From Shewanella sp. CG12_big_fil_rev_8_21_14_0_65_47_15 (lineage in GTDB: Bacteria > Pseudomonadota > Gammaproteobacteria > Enterobacterales > Shewanellaceae): DNA of 64,000 nt. Within the stretch, counting starts at the first letter, position 1; each line of letters opens with the position of its first letter. Positions 37,512-46,063 of the stretch are shown in pieces. A program made the translations under genes and the position numbers. Below the pieces are notes generated by a model. That model worked only from the letters and a program-made list of their open reading frames with translations, was not told where the DNA came from and did not search any database. The DNA is taken from assembly GCF_002783505.1 (NCBI RefSeq), contig NZ_PFGL01000001.1:216783-280782 (forward strand). The letters run 5' to 3'.

Positions 37512-37883
37512 CTAACCTTGCCAGCGGTCGTTGATCAATTTCAGTAACTCAACTTGGCTAACGCCTAACTGCTTAGCCTGTGACAACAACGCATCGAGCT
37601 GGGGTTCGAGTAGGCTCACCCCCGATGCCATAGCCTCGGTTCGCAGCGCAACCCGAGTCGCTTGGCCACGGCGGCGTTCGAGCCAACCTTGGTCGACAAG
37701 CTGCTGAATCGCGCGGGAGACAGTCATGGGATTGACCGCGAGATGCTCGGCAATCTGGCGTACAGAGGGCAACACATCTTCCACCTGCAGTTGGCCACCC
37801 ACAATTAAACGCACGACTTGCTCGTGTAATTGTTTATAAATGGGTTCACCACTACTGGGGTTGACATTTAAAAGTTCTAACAT
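37512..37883 (-). CDS. GntR family regulator (YtrA subfamily)
   Basis: A 123-residue short GntR protein with winged helix (PIYKQLHEQVVRLIVGGQL, then LPSVRQIAEHLAVNPMTVSRA) and only a small helical C-terminal extension, the YtrA pattern. Such regulators repress the ABC transporter operon they head. The upstream intergenic space to the divergent hydrolase gene holds a repeated ATAC-type operator. Confidence 0.92.
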   Translation of the reverse strand: MLELLNVNPSSGEPIYKQLHEQVVRLIVGGQLQVEDVLPSVRQIAEHLAVNPMTVSRAIQQLVDQGWLERRRGQATRVALRTEAMASGVSLLEPQLDALLSQAKQLGVSQVELLKLINDRWQG

Positions 37884-37895
37884 TAGCCTTTACAC

Positions 37896-37932
37896 ACTGT
37901 ATTAATACATTGATACACCGATACACTGGTAT
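37896..37932. promoter_or_regulatory. Probable GntR operator
   Basis: The palindrome TGTATTAATACA at 37898-37909 is followed by two direct GATACAC-like copies (TGATACACCGATACACTGGT), between the divergent gntR and hydrolase genes. The position and the TGTAT-ATACA symmetry suit a YtrA-type regulator that may control both directions. Confidence 0.6.
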
Positions 37933-37976
37933 TTAAATTAACACATTCGCCCTGAAATGCAAAAAGGAAAGCGCGC

Positions 37977-39590
37977 ATGAGAGATAGCATGATACACAGG
38001 AAGTTAAGCAACGCCGCTCAACGCCCTTCGCCCACTCGGCAACTGCATGGCGCTAAGGCCGCATGGTGCACGCGCATGTTAAGCATAAGCGCACTTATGC
38101 TGGCGATGGCAAGTTCGGCAACCTGGGCGAGTGATGTAAAAAGCCAACAGATGACAACAGTAAACAAGACCGACACTTGCTATGTGGAAGGCGTATCGGA
38201 TCGCCTAAACTGCGGTTTTGTGACTGTGCCTGAAAATCCGAACAAACCCGATGGCAAACAGATCCAAGTGCATTACGTGGTCTTGCCGGCGGTGAAAAAT
38301 GCCAACCATGAGGAAGCCTTACTCGCCATTGCCGGTGGTCCAGGACAATCGGCCATAGACAATGCGGCGGGTTTCAACGCCATGCTGAGCAAAGTCCACC
38401 AGCAGCGGGACATCCTGCTTATCGACCAAAGGGGCACGGGCCGCTCGAATCTATTGCAGTGCGACCAAGGGGCGCAATCTGCCCTGTCCTTCGACGACGA
38501 CAATGTCGATAGCTTAGCCGAAGCACAAAAATGCCTAGCCAAAATCGATGCCGACGTCAGCCAATACGGCAGCCTCAATGGGATCACAGATTTCGAAGCC
38601 GTGCGCCAGCATTTAGGCTACAAAAAACTGCATGTGTACGGCATCTCCTACGGCACTCGCATGGCCCAGCTTTATATGCGCCTATACCCAGAGCACTTAG
38701 CCACAGTGACCTTAGACGGCATAGTGCCAATGCAGCAAAGCGTATTAGAAATTGGCGCATCGATTGACCGCAGCTTCGAGTTATTGTTTAAGGATTGCCA
38801 AGAAACCGCGGCTTGCCATGCCCAGTTCCCTGAGCTTAAAGCCGAATTCGAACAAGTTGTCGCCTCACTCGCCAACGCGCCGATAACGGAAAATGTCGCC
38901 GACCCTGTAACTGGTGAAAAGACCCTCTTGACTATGACGCGGGGTAAGTTCTACGGTTCCATCCGCATGGCGCTGTATCAAACCAATGTGCGCGCCCTTG
39001 TACCCCATGCTATTCATCAAGCGGCTAAAAATAACTTTCAACCGCTTCTGGGGCTATATGCCCTCACTATCGACAATGCTGGCATGGCGATGGGCATGCA
39101 CGCATCCGTTGTCTGTGGCGAAGATATGCACCGGATTACACCCGCCATGCGCGAGCAGGCTAAAAACTCCTTTATGGGCAGAACTATGCTCGAAGGCTTA
39201 GAGGCGACTTGTAGCGTGTGGAAAGTCCCCGCGGTGGATACCAGCTTTAGCGAGCCCATTAGCAGTGATATTCCGACCTTACTCTTATCCGGTGAAATCG
39301 ACCCTGCCACACCGCCGAGTTGGGGCGAGTTAGCGATGGAAAAACTCACCAATGCCAAGCACTTTGTCGCGCCCTATGCGACCCACGGCGTGGCCTATCA
39401 ATCCTGCGCCAATAACCTTATCGCCGATCTTGTCCGCTCGGGCTCAGTCAAAGATCTCGACGGCGAGTGCTTGAAGAAAGATGTGCGCCGCAGCTTCTAT
39501 TTAAATGCCAGCTCGGTAGAACCGCTCGATGTGACCAGCATAAAAACGACGACAACAGATGATAACGCCAGTACTGGGGCCAAGGAGTAA
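37977..39590 (+). CDS. Secreted alpha/beta hydrolase of the tripeptidyl aminopeptidase (TAP) type
   Basis: A 537-residue protein with an N-terminal signal sequence (hydrophobic run MLSISALMLAMASSATWAS near residue 34-52; an internal start closer to it is possible). The hydrolase fold has AGGPGQSA (oxyanion loop), DQRGTGRS, the nucleophile in GISYGTRMAQ, the acid in SGEIDPATPP and the catalytic His in YATHGVAY, matching the S33/TAP family. It releases N-terminal residues or oligopeptides in that family. It is followed after 3 bp by an ABC ATPase, so it may be translated with the transporter. Confidence 0.85.
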   Translation: MRDSMIHRKLSNAAQRPSPTRQLHGAKAAWCTRMLSISALMLAMASSATWASDVKSQQMTTVNKTDTCYVEGVSDRLNCGFVTVPENPNKPDGKQIQVHYVVLPAVKNANHEEALLAIAGGPGQSAIDNAAGFNAMLSKVHQQRDILLIDQRGTGRSNLLQCDQGAQSALSFDDDNVDSLAEAQKCLAKIDADVSQYGSLNGITDFEAVRQHLGYKKLHVYGISYGTRMAQLYMRLYPEHLATVTLDGIVPMQQSVLEIGASIDRSFELLFKDCQETAACHAQFPELKAEFEQVVASLANAPITENVADPVTGEKTLLTMTRGKFYGSIRMALYQTNVRALVPHAIHQAAKNNFQPLLGLYALTIDNAGMAMGMHASVVCGEDMHRITPAMREQAKNSFMGRTMLEGLEATCSVWKVPAVDTSFSEPISSDIPTLLLSGEIDPATPPSWGELAMEKLTNAKHFVAPYATHGVAYQSCANNLIADLVRSGSVKDLDGECLKKDVRRSFYLNASSVEPLDVTSIKTTTTDDNASTGAKE

Positions 39591-39593
39591 GCC

Positions 39594-40328
39594 ATGATCA
39601 AAGTATCCCATCTATCCAAACGCATCGGTGACGTGCAGGCGCTCAAGGATTTAAGTTTTAGCGCACAAAACGGCCAAATCACTGGCTTGCTCGGCCCCAA
39701 TGGCGCGGGTAAAACCACTTGTTTACGCACGATTTTTGGCTTGCTGAAACCCGATAACGGCAAAGCAGAAATCGAAGGCATAGATGTCGCCATCGACCCT
39801 ATCGGCGCTAAGCAGCAACTCGGGTTATTCCCCGACCCTTTCGGTCTGTACGAGCGCCTAACGCCGCGGGAATATATTCGCTATTTTGCCGAGCTAAGCG
39901 GTTTATCATCCCGCGATGCAAAGGAAGCCACCAGCCAAGTAATAGCTAAATTGCGCCTCGAAGATATTAGCGATCGCCGCTGCAAAGGCTTCTCCCAGGG
40001 GCAGCGGATGAAAACCGCCCTCGCACAGGCGATTGTCCACAGCCCGAGCAATATTATCCTCGACGAGCCGACTAGAGGGTTAGATGTAATGAGCACTCGC
40101 CTGCTGCGTGACATTCTTATCGACCTTAAAAATCAAGGACATTGCGTGCTGTTCTCCAGCCATGTGATGCAGGAAGTCGCCGCACTGTGCGACCAAGTGA
40201 TCGTCATGGCACAGGGTAGCGTCGTTGCCATTGGCAGCCCTGCAGAACTCTGCGCCCAAACTGGCAAAGCCTCGCTAGAAGATGCCTTTATTCAACTGAT
40301 CGGCACGGATGAAGGGATAGCGGCATGA
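39594..40328 (+). CDS. ABC transporter ATP-binding protein (NatA-like)
   Basis: A 244-residue ATPase with Walker A GPNGAGKTT, signature FSQGQRMKTALAQA, Walker B IILDEPTRGLDV and H-loop SSHV. The closest group is NatA (Na+ exporter) type, an inference from the NatB-like permease downstream. Its start is 3 bp after the hydrolase stop; its stop overlaps a 29-codon ORF. Confidence 0.92.
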   Translation: MIKVSHLSKRIGDVQALKDLSFSAQNGQITGLLGPNGAGKTTCLRTIFGLLKPDNGKAEIEGIDVAIDPIGAKQQLGLFPDPFGLYERLTPREYIRYFAELSGLSSRDAKEATSQVIAKLRLEDISDRRCKGFSQGQRMKTALAQAIVHSPSNIILDEPTRGLDVMSTRLLRDILIDLKNQGHCVLFSSHVMQEVAALCDQVIVMAQGSVVAIGSPAELCAQTGKASLEDAFIQLIGTDEGIAA

Positions 40329-40414
40329 TGATCCAAGCGAGCAACAACGCGGGCTGTATCTATGATGTACCAGCCCAGACAGGTATGAGCATGGCTAAAG
40401 GAATAACAGTATGA
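40325..40414 (+). CDS. 29-residue bridging ORF
   Basis: An ATG overlaps the ATPase stop by ATGA, and the TGA of this ORF overlaps the permease ATG in the same way. A GAAGGG motif lies seven bases upstream. The ORF contains one cysteine (NNAGCIYDV). It could be a coupling leader keeping ribosomes moving to the permease gene, or a real small protein. No family. Confidence 0.4.
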   Translation: MMIQASNNAGCIYDVPAQTGMSMAKGITV

Positions 40415-41550
40415 ATAAGATAATCGCTATGGTTCGCAAGGAACTTATCGATGCCGCCCGCGATAAGCGATCGGTAATGGCGGGGCTCTACTACGCCATA
40501 GGCACGCCGCTGATCATGTGCGGCCTATTTTTAGTGTTAATTGGCCAGTTAACCAGCCCAGATGATTTAAAAATCACCATCACCCATCCCGATAAAGCGC
40601 CGGATCTCGTCCGCTTTTTATCGAATAAAGGCATTAGCAATGGCGAAACGAAGGACACTGACCTTAAAGCCATAGAGCTTATCATCAGCACCGGCTATGC
40701 CGAGCAGATGAACCAAGGTAAAGGCGCCGAGATCACTATCGTTGCCGATAACTCCGATGAAAAACTGCAAAACTCAATTCGTCGCTTAGAGAAACAGTTG
40801 CAAGCCTATAGCGCCGAAATGGGCAGCCTACGCTTAATTGCCCGCGGTATCGATCCCCGCGTGATGCAGCCGCTAAAGGTCAATATTCACGACCAAGCGA
40901 CCACTGACTCTAAGGGCGGGATGATCTTAGGTATCGCGATTTTCACTATGATTTACTCGGTATTTATCTCGGGCATGAACCTTGCCATAGACACCAGCGC
41001 CGGCGAGCGTGAGCGTAACTCCTTAGCCCTATTGCTGAGTCATCCACTGACCACTCGCCAATTAGTGCTGTCGAAAATCATCGCCGTGAGTTTGTTTGCC
41101 CTCTTGGGCTTAGTGTTGATCCTGCTGGTGTCTAAGATCGCCTACGCCTTTGTACCTTGGCAAGAACTGGGCTTTAGCGTCAATATCACCAGCGAATTTA
41201 TCGCCTTGATGTTAATCGTCGGCATCCCAGTCGCTTTAATGGCCGCTTGCCTGCAATTGTTTGTGTCTTTTATGGCGAAAACCTTTAAGGAAGCCCAATC
41301 CTACCTGACCATAGTGCTATTTGTGCCCTTGGCCCTGTCAATGGCCGCCAGCTACAACATAGCGCCAGACATGCTGCAGTGGCTGCCGGTCTCTGGCCAG
41401 CAGCAGGCATTAATGGACTTTATCAAAGGTAAAGACTTGCCCATGTTGCAGTTACTGGTGTCGACCTTAGGCACACTCGCCATTGCGGTATTACTCGCCT
41501 TTGGCATGGAAAAGTCCCTTAAGAGTGAAAAAGTGATCTTCGGATTATAG
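40411..41550 (+). CDS. ABC-2 transporter permease (NatB-like)
   Basis: A 379-residue protein with an N-terminal helix (VRKELIDAARDKRS), a large extracytoplasmic domain (about 50-170) and five C-terminal membrane segments; MNLAIDTSAGERERNSLA and LLLSHPLTTRQLV are the conserved cytoplasmic elements of this ABC-2 class. AAAGGA lies eight bases upstream. With the ATPase it forms the exporter. Confidence 0.9.
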   Translation: MNKIIAMVRKELIDAARDKRSVMAGLYYAIGTPLIMCGLFLVLIGQLTSPDDLKITITHPDKAPDLVRFLSNKGISNGETKDTDLKAIELIISTGYAEQMNQGKGAEITIVADNSDEKLQNSIRRLEKQLQAYSAEMGSLRLIARGIDPRVMQPLKVNIHDQATTDSKGGMILGIAIFTMIYSVFISGMNLAIDTSAGERERNSLALLLSHPLTTRQLVLSKIIAVSLFALLGLVLILLVSKIAYAFVPWQELGFSVNITSEFIALMLIVGIPVALMAACLQLFVSFMAKTFKEAQSYLTIVLFVPLALSMAASYNIAPDMLQWLPVSGQQQALMDFIKGKDLPMLQLLVSTLGTLAIAVLLAFGMEKSLKSEKVIFGL

Positions 41551-41629
41551 GATGCGTCGATTGATCAGCTTGGGGGCGATAAGCCTATCGTTCCCAAGTT
41601 AAAAATCTCAATAGCCACGGGAGTGTGTT

Positions 41630-41896
41630 ATGGAAAACGAATATGTCTTAATGGTGATTATGGTCACCTTCATCATAGGTATGAGTGCCACTGAGATGTT
41701 TAAGCACTATCTAAAGGCACGCCAACTGGGATTAGGTGCCATGGATAATGGGCAACTTGAGGATAAAGTGACTCAGCTCAGCCTACAAAATCAAGCCTTG
41801 ATTGAGCGAGTGCAAGTGTTGGAGCGCTTAGTCACTGAAGCCGATATCACAGGGAGCAATTGCCAGTTAGCGCAGCAAATTGAAGCCTTAAGGTAA
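41630..41896 (+). CDS. Small membrane-anchored coiled-coil protein
   Basis: An 88-residue protein with one membrane segment (about 5-22) and a coiled-coil region (about 42-70, with regular Leu spacing in VTQLSLQNQALIERVQVLER). The layout resembles phage-shock protein B, though the identity is not clear. A GGGAG motif precedes the ATG. Possibly the last gene of the hydrolase-ABC operon. Confidence 0.75.
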   Translation: MENEYVLMVIMVTFIIGMSATEMFKHYLKARQLGLGAMDNGQLEDKVTQLSLQNQALIERVQVLERLVTEADITGSNCQLAQQIEALR

Positions 41897-41909
41897 GGGC
41901 TAACTTGGC

Positions 41910-42944
41910 TTAAGGCTCACAACAGGCTTCAATATCAAACTCGTATTGCTGGGTATTAAACCTTTGCCTATAGGCCCTAGGTGAGAGGCTCGTTAGCTGA
42001 ATAAATAATTTGCGAAACGAGCTTACGTCCTCATAACCAACCCGAGCCACGACCTCCTCTAAGGCTAAACTGGTTGTTTCTAATAGGCGTTTAGCCTCAT
42101 CCACCCTAAGACGCTGCACATAACTGGCGGGCGTTTCATTTAATGCTTTTTTGAAACGCCGGATAAGCGTGCGTTTGCCAAGGGCAAACTTATCGGCGAT
42201 CTCATCGAGAAGTAAAGGCTCGGTCAGATGATGCTGCATCCACTGCTGAACATTCCAAATCACTTCATCCTTATGGCTCGATGCCATTAATTCCATTGTC
42301 ATAAAAGGCTGCTGCGATTGACGATTAGGATCAATAAGTAGAATTTTTGCCATCTGGCTGGCGACGTGTTCCCCCACCAAAATATGCACCATATGCAGCG
42401 CCAGACTCATATTAGAGGTCGTCGCTCCCGCCGTATGAAGATGCCCATCGGACACCACCAACTTATCCATGCGTAAGTTCACTTTGGCAAAATGGCGCTG
42501 AAACATTTCATTCAGCCACCAAACCGTTGTAGCCTCACGTCCATCGAGCAAGCCAGAAGCCGCTAAAATCAAGGTACCAGAACAATAGGCAGCCAGCGGT
42601 TTACCCGAGGAAGCATATAAGCGTAGTGGCTCAAATAAGGATTCAAAATCATTAAGATAGTTTTGAAACTCAGCCTTGTTGGTTACCAATGCCGATGCCA
42701 AGATCACCGCATCGGATTGGAGAATATCACTGGGTTGCTTAAGCCCAGTTGCTGGTACCTTAATACCTTGATTTGTCAGAATATCACCGCCGTGACTCGA
42801 CACCACTTGGCACTCAAATAGATCTTGCTCAGCCTGCGGATTCACTCGCCGCCAATAGGTATTGCAGAAGCTAAACACATCGAGAAATCCAATAATCCCA
42901 CTAGCGACCGTATTATCCGTTGCCAAAATCATAACCCTTTTCAT
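41910..42944 (-). CDS. GlxA-like AraC family regulator with DJ-1/PfpI domain
   Basis: A 344-residue regulator: residues 1-190 are a class I glutamine-amidotransferase/DJ-1-like domain (VMILATDNTVASGI, with AAYCSGTLILAASGLLDG where the nucleophile elbow carries Cys). Residues 230-330 are the AraC DNA-binding domain (LLDEIADKFALGKRTLIRRF and LEEVVARVGYEDVSSFRKLF). The target is unknown; it may control the divergent small membrane-protein gene. Confidence 0.9.
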   Translation of the reverse strand: MKRVMILATDNTVASGIIGFLDVFSFCNTYWRRVNPQAEQDLFECQVVSSHGGDILTNQGIKVPATGLKQPSDILQSDAVILASALVTNKAEFQNYLNDFESLFEPLRLYASSGKPLAAYCSGTLILAASGLLDGREATTVWWLNEMFQRHFAKVNLRMDKLVVSDGHLHTAGATTSNMSLALHMVHILVGEHVASQMAKILLIDPNRQSQQPFMTMELMASSHKDEVIWNVQQWMQHHLTEPLLLDEIADKFALGKRTLIRRFKKALNETPASYVQRLRVDEAKRLLETTSLALEEVVARVGYEDVSSFRKLFIQLTSLSPRAYRQRFNTQQYEFDIEACCEP

Positions 42945-43104
42945 CCCATCCCCTTACTCATTCGCATCGCCAAGAGCCGTTATTAGAGTCTAGTGTATTC
43001 GCCAAAATGTCACTACTCACCCTTAAACTGTCAATAATGACACTTAAAGGGCCTTAGCAGAACCTTTAAACTGTGCTCAAATCTCCAGCAACAAGGATGA
43101 CAAC

Positions 43105-43326
43105 ATGACTCAATCCCTTCTAAACGGCCTTTCACTTAATCGACTGTTGGCCCTAGGTTTACTCAGTATCACTTGGACGCTATTGCTGTGGCTCAATTTC
43201 AGCATAGCGCCAAACGCCTTCGCGCATTTTGTGGCAATCCCAGTACTCTTTATGGCAACAGGCATATCGGCCCTGCTGATCACCAGCAAACACCGCCCTA
43301 AACGAGCAATAAAAAACCCAAGCTAG
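43105..43326 (+). CDS. Small two-helix membrane protein
   Basis: A 73-residue protein with two membrane segments (about 10-30 and 39-60). It is divergent from the GlxA-like regulator, a layout that suggests regulation by it. Family unknown. Its stop codon lies in the loop of a terminator hairpin. Confidence 0.6.
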   Translation: MTQSLLNGLSLNRLLALGLLSITWTLLLWLNFSIAPNAFAHFVAIPVLFMATGISALLITSKHRPKRAIKNPS

Positions 43327-43337
43327 GCTTGGGTTTA
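43314..43337. terminator. Terminator overlapping a stop codon
   Basis: Stem AAACCCAAGC / GCTTGGGTTT with a 3-nt loop that is the TAG stop of the preceding small ORF; A tract on one side and T run on the other. Serves the small ORF and, from the other strand, mog. Confidence 0.7.
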
Positions 43338-43359
43338 ATGGATAAACGGCTAATTGTGC

Positions 43360-43893
43360 TTACTTTACCTTAGGCCTAAATGGCTTGATCACGGCTTCGT
43401 TGCACTCTAAATACGGGCCTTCCATCAAGTCGATGCAGTAAGGTATAGCGGGGAACACCGCATCTAAACATTCACGAATCGATTTTGGTTTGCCGGGTAA
43501 GTTCACGATCAAAGAATCGCCCCGTAACCCTGCGGTTTGGCGCGATAAAATGGCGGTGGGAACAAACTTCAATGACTCGGCACGCATCAACTCACCAAAA
43601 CCTGGCATCATGCGATCACAGACGGCTTCTGTAGCTTCTGGGGTAACATCGCGTTTCGCAGGGCCAGTGCCACCGGTGGTGACAATTAAACAGCAATCCT
43701 GCTCGTCGGCCATCTTGATCAAGGTGGCTTCAATCACATCCTGCTCATCGGGGATCACTTGATAAATCGGCTCCCACTCGCTGCTGAGGTAGTCGTTGAG
43801 CGTGTCGATAATCGCCTTGCCCGAGATATCCTCATAAATCCCCGCGCTGGCGCGATCGCTGACCGTCACAATACCGATTTTTGCTTTGCCCAT
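43360..43893 (-). CDS. mog: Molybdopterin adenylyltransferase
   Basis: A 177-residue MogA-type enzyme that adenylates molybdopterin before metal insertion. The motifs IVTVSDRASAGIYEDISG, the MPT-binding TTGGTGPAKRDVTPEAT, and SLIVNLPGKPKSI are complete. Cytoplasmic, involved in molybdenum cofactor biosynthesis. Monocistronic here. Confidence 0.96.
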   Translation of the reverse strand: MGKAKIGIVTVSDRASAGIYEDISGKAIIDTLNDYLSSEWEPIYQVIPDEQDVIEATLIKMADEQDCCLIVTTGGTGPAKRDVTPEATEAVCDRMMPGFGELMRAESLKFVPTAILSRQTAGLRGDSLIVNLPGKPKSIRECLDAVFPAIPYCIDLMEGPYLECNEAVIKPFRPKVK

Positions 43894-44102
43894 AGGAAAT
43901 CCCCAATGATGTTAAAATAAAAACCTGTCGAAATACACAATGTCGACATAAAGCACGGCAGCCGCCGCTACACCTTCGACCATAAGCCGCAGCTAAAATA
44001 GCATAAATGCTCGGGAAAGGGGGCGACTAAAACGTGACTTGGCTCGCGCTATGCGTAGCATTTGTATGTATGGGGGAGCTGCTATGAGTACAAAGGGCAA
44101 TA

Positions 44103-44213
44103 TTGAAAAACGAACACTTTCAGCTTAGTCAATTGCAGCAAGTTATTATCCAAGCGCTGGCCGGGTCAGAGTGCTTAATCTGGCCGTTATCCTATCATTC
44201 ATCATTTGTTTAA
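44103..44213 (+). other. Possible truncated ORF antisense to the hipA 3' end
   Basis: A TTG at 44103, after AAGGG, opens a 36-codon frame (LKNEHFQLSQLQQVIIQALA onward) that ends inside the hipA 3' end. The first 20 codons look like real protein. Since it runs into the hipA end, it may be the stump of a gene interrupted when hipBA arrived. Function unknown; could be chance. Confidence 0.25.
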
Positions 44214-45453
44214 GCTGCTCACTACCGGGGGCATTTGCAATAACCTTCTCCCGAGCTTTTGCCACTTTTTTGCCAAGGTCATTTATCAGTACTTTTCCTG
44301 CTCGTTCGCCCAACCCAATCGCTTCGGCAAAGGCAATAAAATCATGGCCTGTATAGTAACCATAGTGCTCATATGATGATGTACTGAATCCTCTTTCCAC
44401 CTCTGACTCAAGTAACCAAATACTTAACTCACCCGAATTATCGTATTGCTTATAGGGAGCAACTGAGACCATGTCATAGATGGGGGTGTACCCAGAGGCC
44501 CTGTTACTGTCACTGGCACGGCTCAGGGAAATATTTTTCAAATGCAAATCATTGTTGCCAACGATATAGGCCATTAGGACCTGCAGAAAGCCATCTTTGA
44601 GCAATTGCACATGGCCACCACTCAATTGATACGCTTCTTTAATCGCTCTTTCATAGGACAATGTATCGCTACTCTTATTCCCCGGCGCAACATTTAGCGC
44701 AGATGCCAGATCTTCGATAAATTCACGCCTTCTGCCAGTCTCTCTATCCAGATCAAACCGAGCAGTCACATAGGCCAGTTGCCCGCAACTAAAGGGAACT
44801 AAGTGATGTTCAGCAACATTGAAACCAACAGCCTTACACAACTGCATGACCATAAATTCGTTCTCCGCCAACTCTGGAAAGTCGTTGGGGGAAGGTTTGA
44901 CTATGTATGGCCCCATGCCGACGGCGTTGGTCAGCGTTTTGGGTTTGCCTTTGGCATAGGTCAGAAACATTTTAGGTTGAACACCAGAGATAGAAACGCC
45001 CCCTAAGGATTCCATGGCCACTGCGTTAAACTCGCTGCGGGGGAAATCAATCTGGTAACCTTTAAGACTTTTCTTTGGCACAGAAATCAATTCTATCGCC
45101 GACGAGATATCATCACCACGATACTCAGTCAGCACGCTAACTGGGCCAATAAGCTCGGCGCCATTTCCCAGTAATAAGCCAAACTTGTCATCTTGATCTA
45201 GTCTGGCGATTTTCGCATGATGACGCCTCACCCAACCTTCACTCATCAGGTTAGCAAAAAATGGTAGCAAATGGTTTCGGCGGTATGGCTCATGGGTAAT
45301 TGGCAGCTTATAACCTATCTGCGGCAGGCCTGACGCAATATACGAGGCCGCATAGGTGAAGCTGTATTCATACCCCGCTGGTGTGTCGTACTCTAGCAGT
45401 TCACCGACAAACCGTTTGTTGCTGTAGACATAACCAATCCGATGAGTTCTCAT
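44146..45453 (-). CDS. hipA: HipA family toxin kinase
   Basis: A 435-residue Ser/Thr kinase. N-terminal region YVYSNKRFVGELLEYD; gly-rich loop SISGVQPKMFL (about 154-164, where autophosphorylation occurs in homologues); catalytic GNNDLHLKNISL with the base Asp near residue 302; metal-binding YDMVSVAPY. E. coli HipA phosphorylates glutamyl-tRNA synthetase and induces persistence. It overlaps hipB by four bases (ATGA), the antitoxin being first. Known in Shewanella oneidensis, where a HipBA structure exists. Confidence 0.95.
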   Translation of the reverse strand: MRTHRIGYVYSNKRFVGELLEYDTPAGYEYSFTYAASYIASGLPQIGYKLPITHEPYRRNHLLPFFANLMSEGWVRRHHAKIARLDQDDKFGLLLGNGAELIGPVSVLTEYRGDDISSAIELISVPKKSLKGYQIDFPRSEFNAVAMESLGGVSISGVQPKMFLTYAKGKPKTLTNAVGMGPYIVKPSPNDFPELAENEFMVMQLCKAVGFNVAEHHLVPFSCGQLAYVTARFDLDRETGRRREFIEDLASALNVAPGNKSSDTLSYERAIKEAYQLSGGHVQLLKDGFLQVLMAYIVGNNDLHLKNISLSRASDSNRASGYTPIYDMVSVAPYKQYDNSGELSIWLLESEVERGFSTSSYEHYGYYTGHDFIAFAEAIGLGERAGKVLINDLGKKVAKAREKVIANAPGSEQLKQMMNDRITARLSTLTRPALG

Positions 45454-45836
45454 GACTTAGCCTCATTCGAAGCGTTAATTTGCCCACTCACATCCGGTGT
45501 TTTCTTACCAATAAATAAATCGAGCCCAATGGTATTGAGCAGTGCCTTTAGGGTGCCAATTTTTACCGACTCAAGCTTGCTCATAATTTTGTAGTAAGTG
45601 GCTGGTGCAATATCGGCAAATAAGGTTAGCTCCTTCACTTTAAGCTGCCCCATATGTTCCGCCACCATATCCCGTAGCGTCTGTTGCGTTAGCGGCTGAA
45701 ATCCATCACGCTTTTGTTTAAGAAGCAGTATTTGCAATTCACTATCTAACGCTGCCATCTGCACAGCTAACTGGTTTCTCATGTTAAGCATCTGGTTTAT
45801 TTGGGTATCACTTCCTACGTTTTTTATATCAGACAT
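45450..45836 (-). CDS. hipB: HipB family antitoxin
   Basis: A 128-residue XRE-type DNA-binding protein with a helix-turn-helix in the C-terminal half (VKELTLFADIAPATYYKIMS, then ESVKIGTLKALLNTIGLDL). The N-terminal 50 residues include a probable coiled coil. It binds HipA and represses the operon. The ATG at 45836, six bases after GAGGTG, is preferred over the GTG at 45845. Confidence 0.92.
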   Translation of the reverse strand: MSDIKNVGSDTQINQMLNMRNQLAVQMAALDSELQILLLKQKRDGFQPLTQQTLRDMVAEHMGQLKVKELTLFADIAPATYYKIMSKLESVKIGTLKALLNTIGLDLFIGKKTPDVSGQINASNEAKS

Positions 45837-45933
45837 AAGTACCACCTCAAATTGCTAGGTTTCACCACAGGTATTGCACAGCAATAATCATCACTAACGC
45901 AGACTTTTTATGATGAAAACAATGAATAGTTAC

Positions 45934-45971
45934 ACTATAGCAGTATATTTTTAATATTAATCTGCTTTAGT
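45934..45971. promoter_or_regulatory. Probable HipB operator
   Basis: Inverted repeat ACTATAGCAG (45934) and CTGCTTTAGT (45962), 9 of 10 positions complementary, about 100 bp upstream of hipB and spaced by an AT-rich segment. It fits a dimeric repressor site upstream of a toxin-antitoxin operon. The remaining sequence to 46063 shows no gene. Confidence 0.55.
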
Positions 45972-46063
45972 GATATTTTCAGCATAAAAAATAGATTTAG
46001 TGCATTACAGTGAAATATATGTGCAATTTATACCAGGGAGAAGGGACGAATATCGGCTCAAAT

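Noticed and set aside
44171..44356. 61-codon plus-strand ORF inside hipA
   Set aside because: Antisense shadow of the strongly supported hipA frame.
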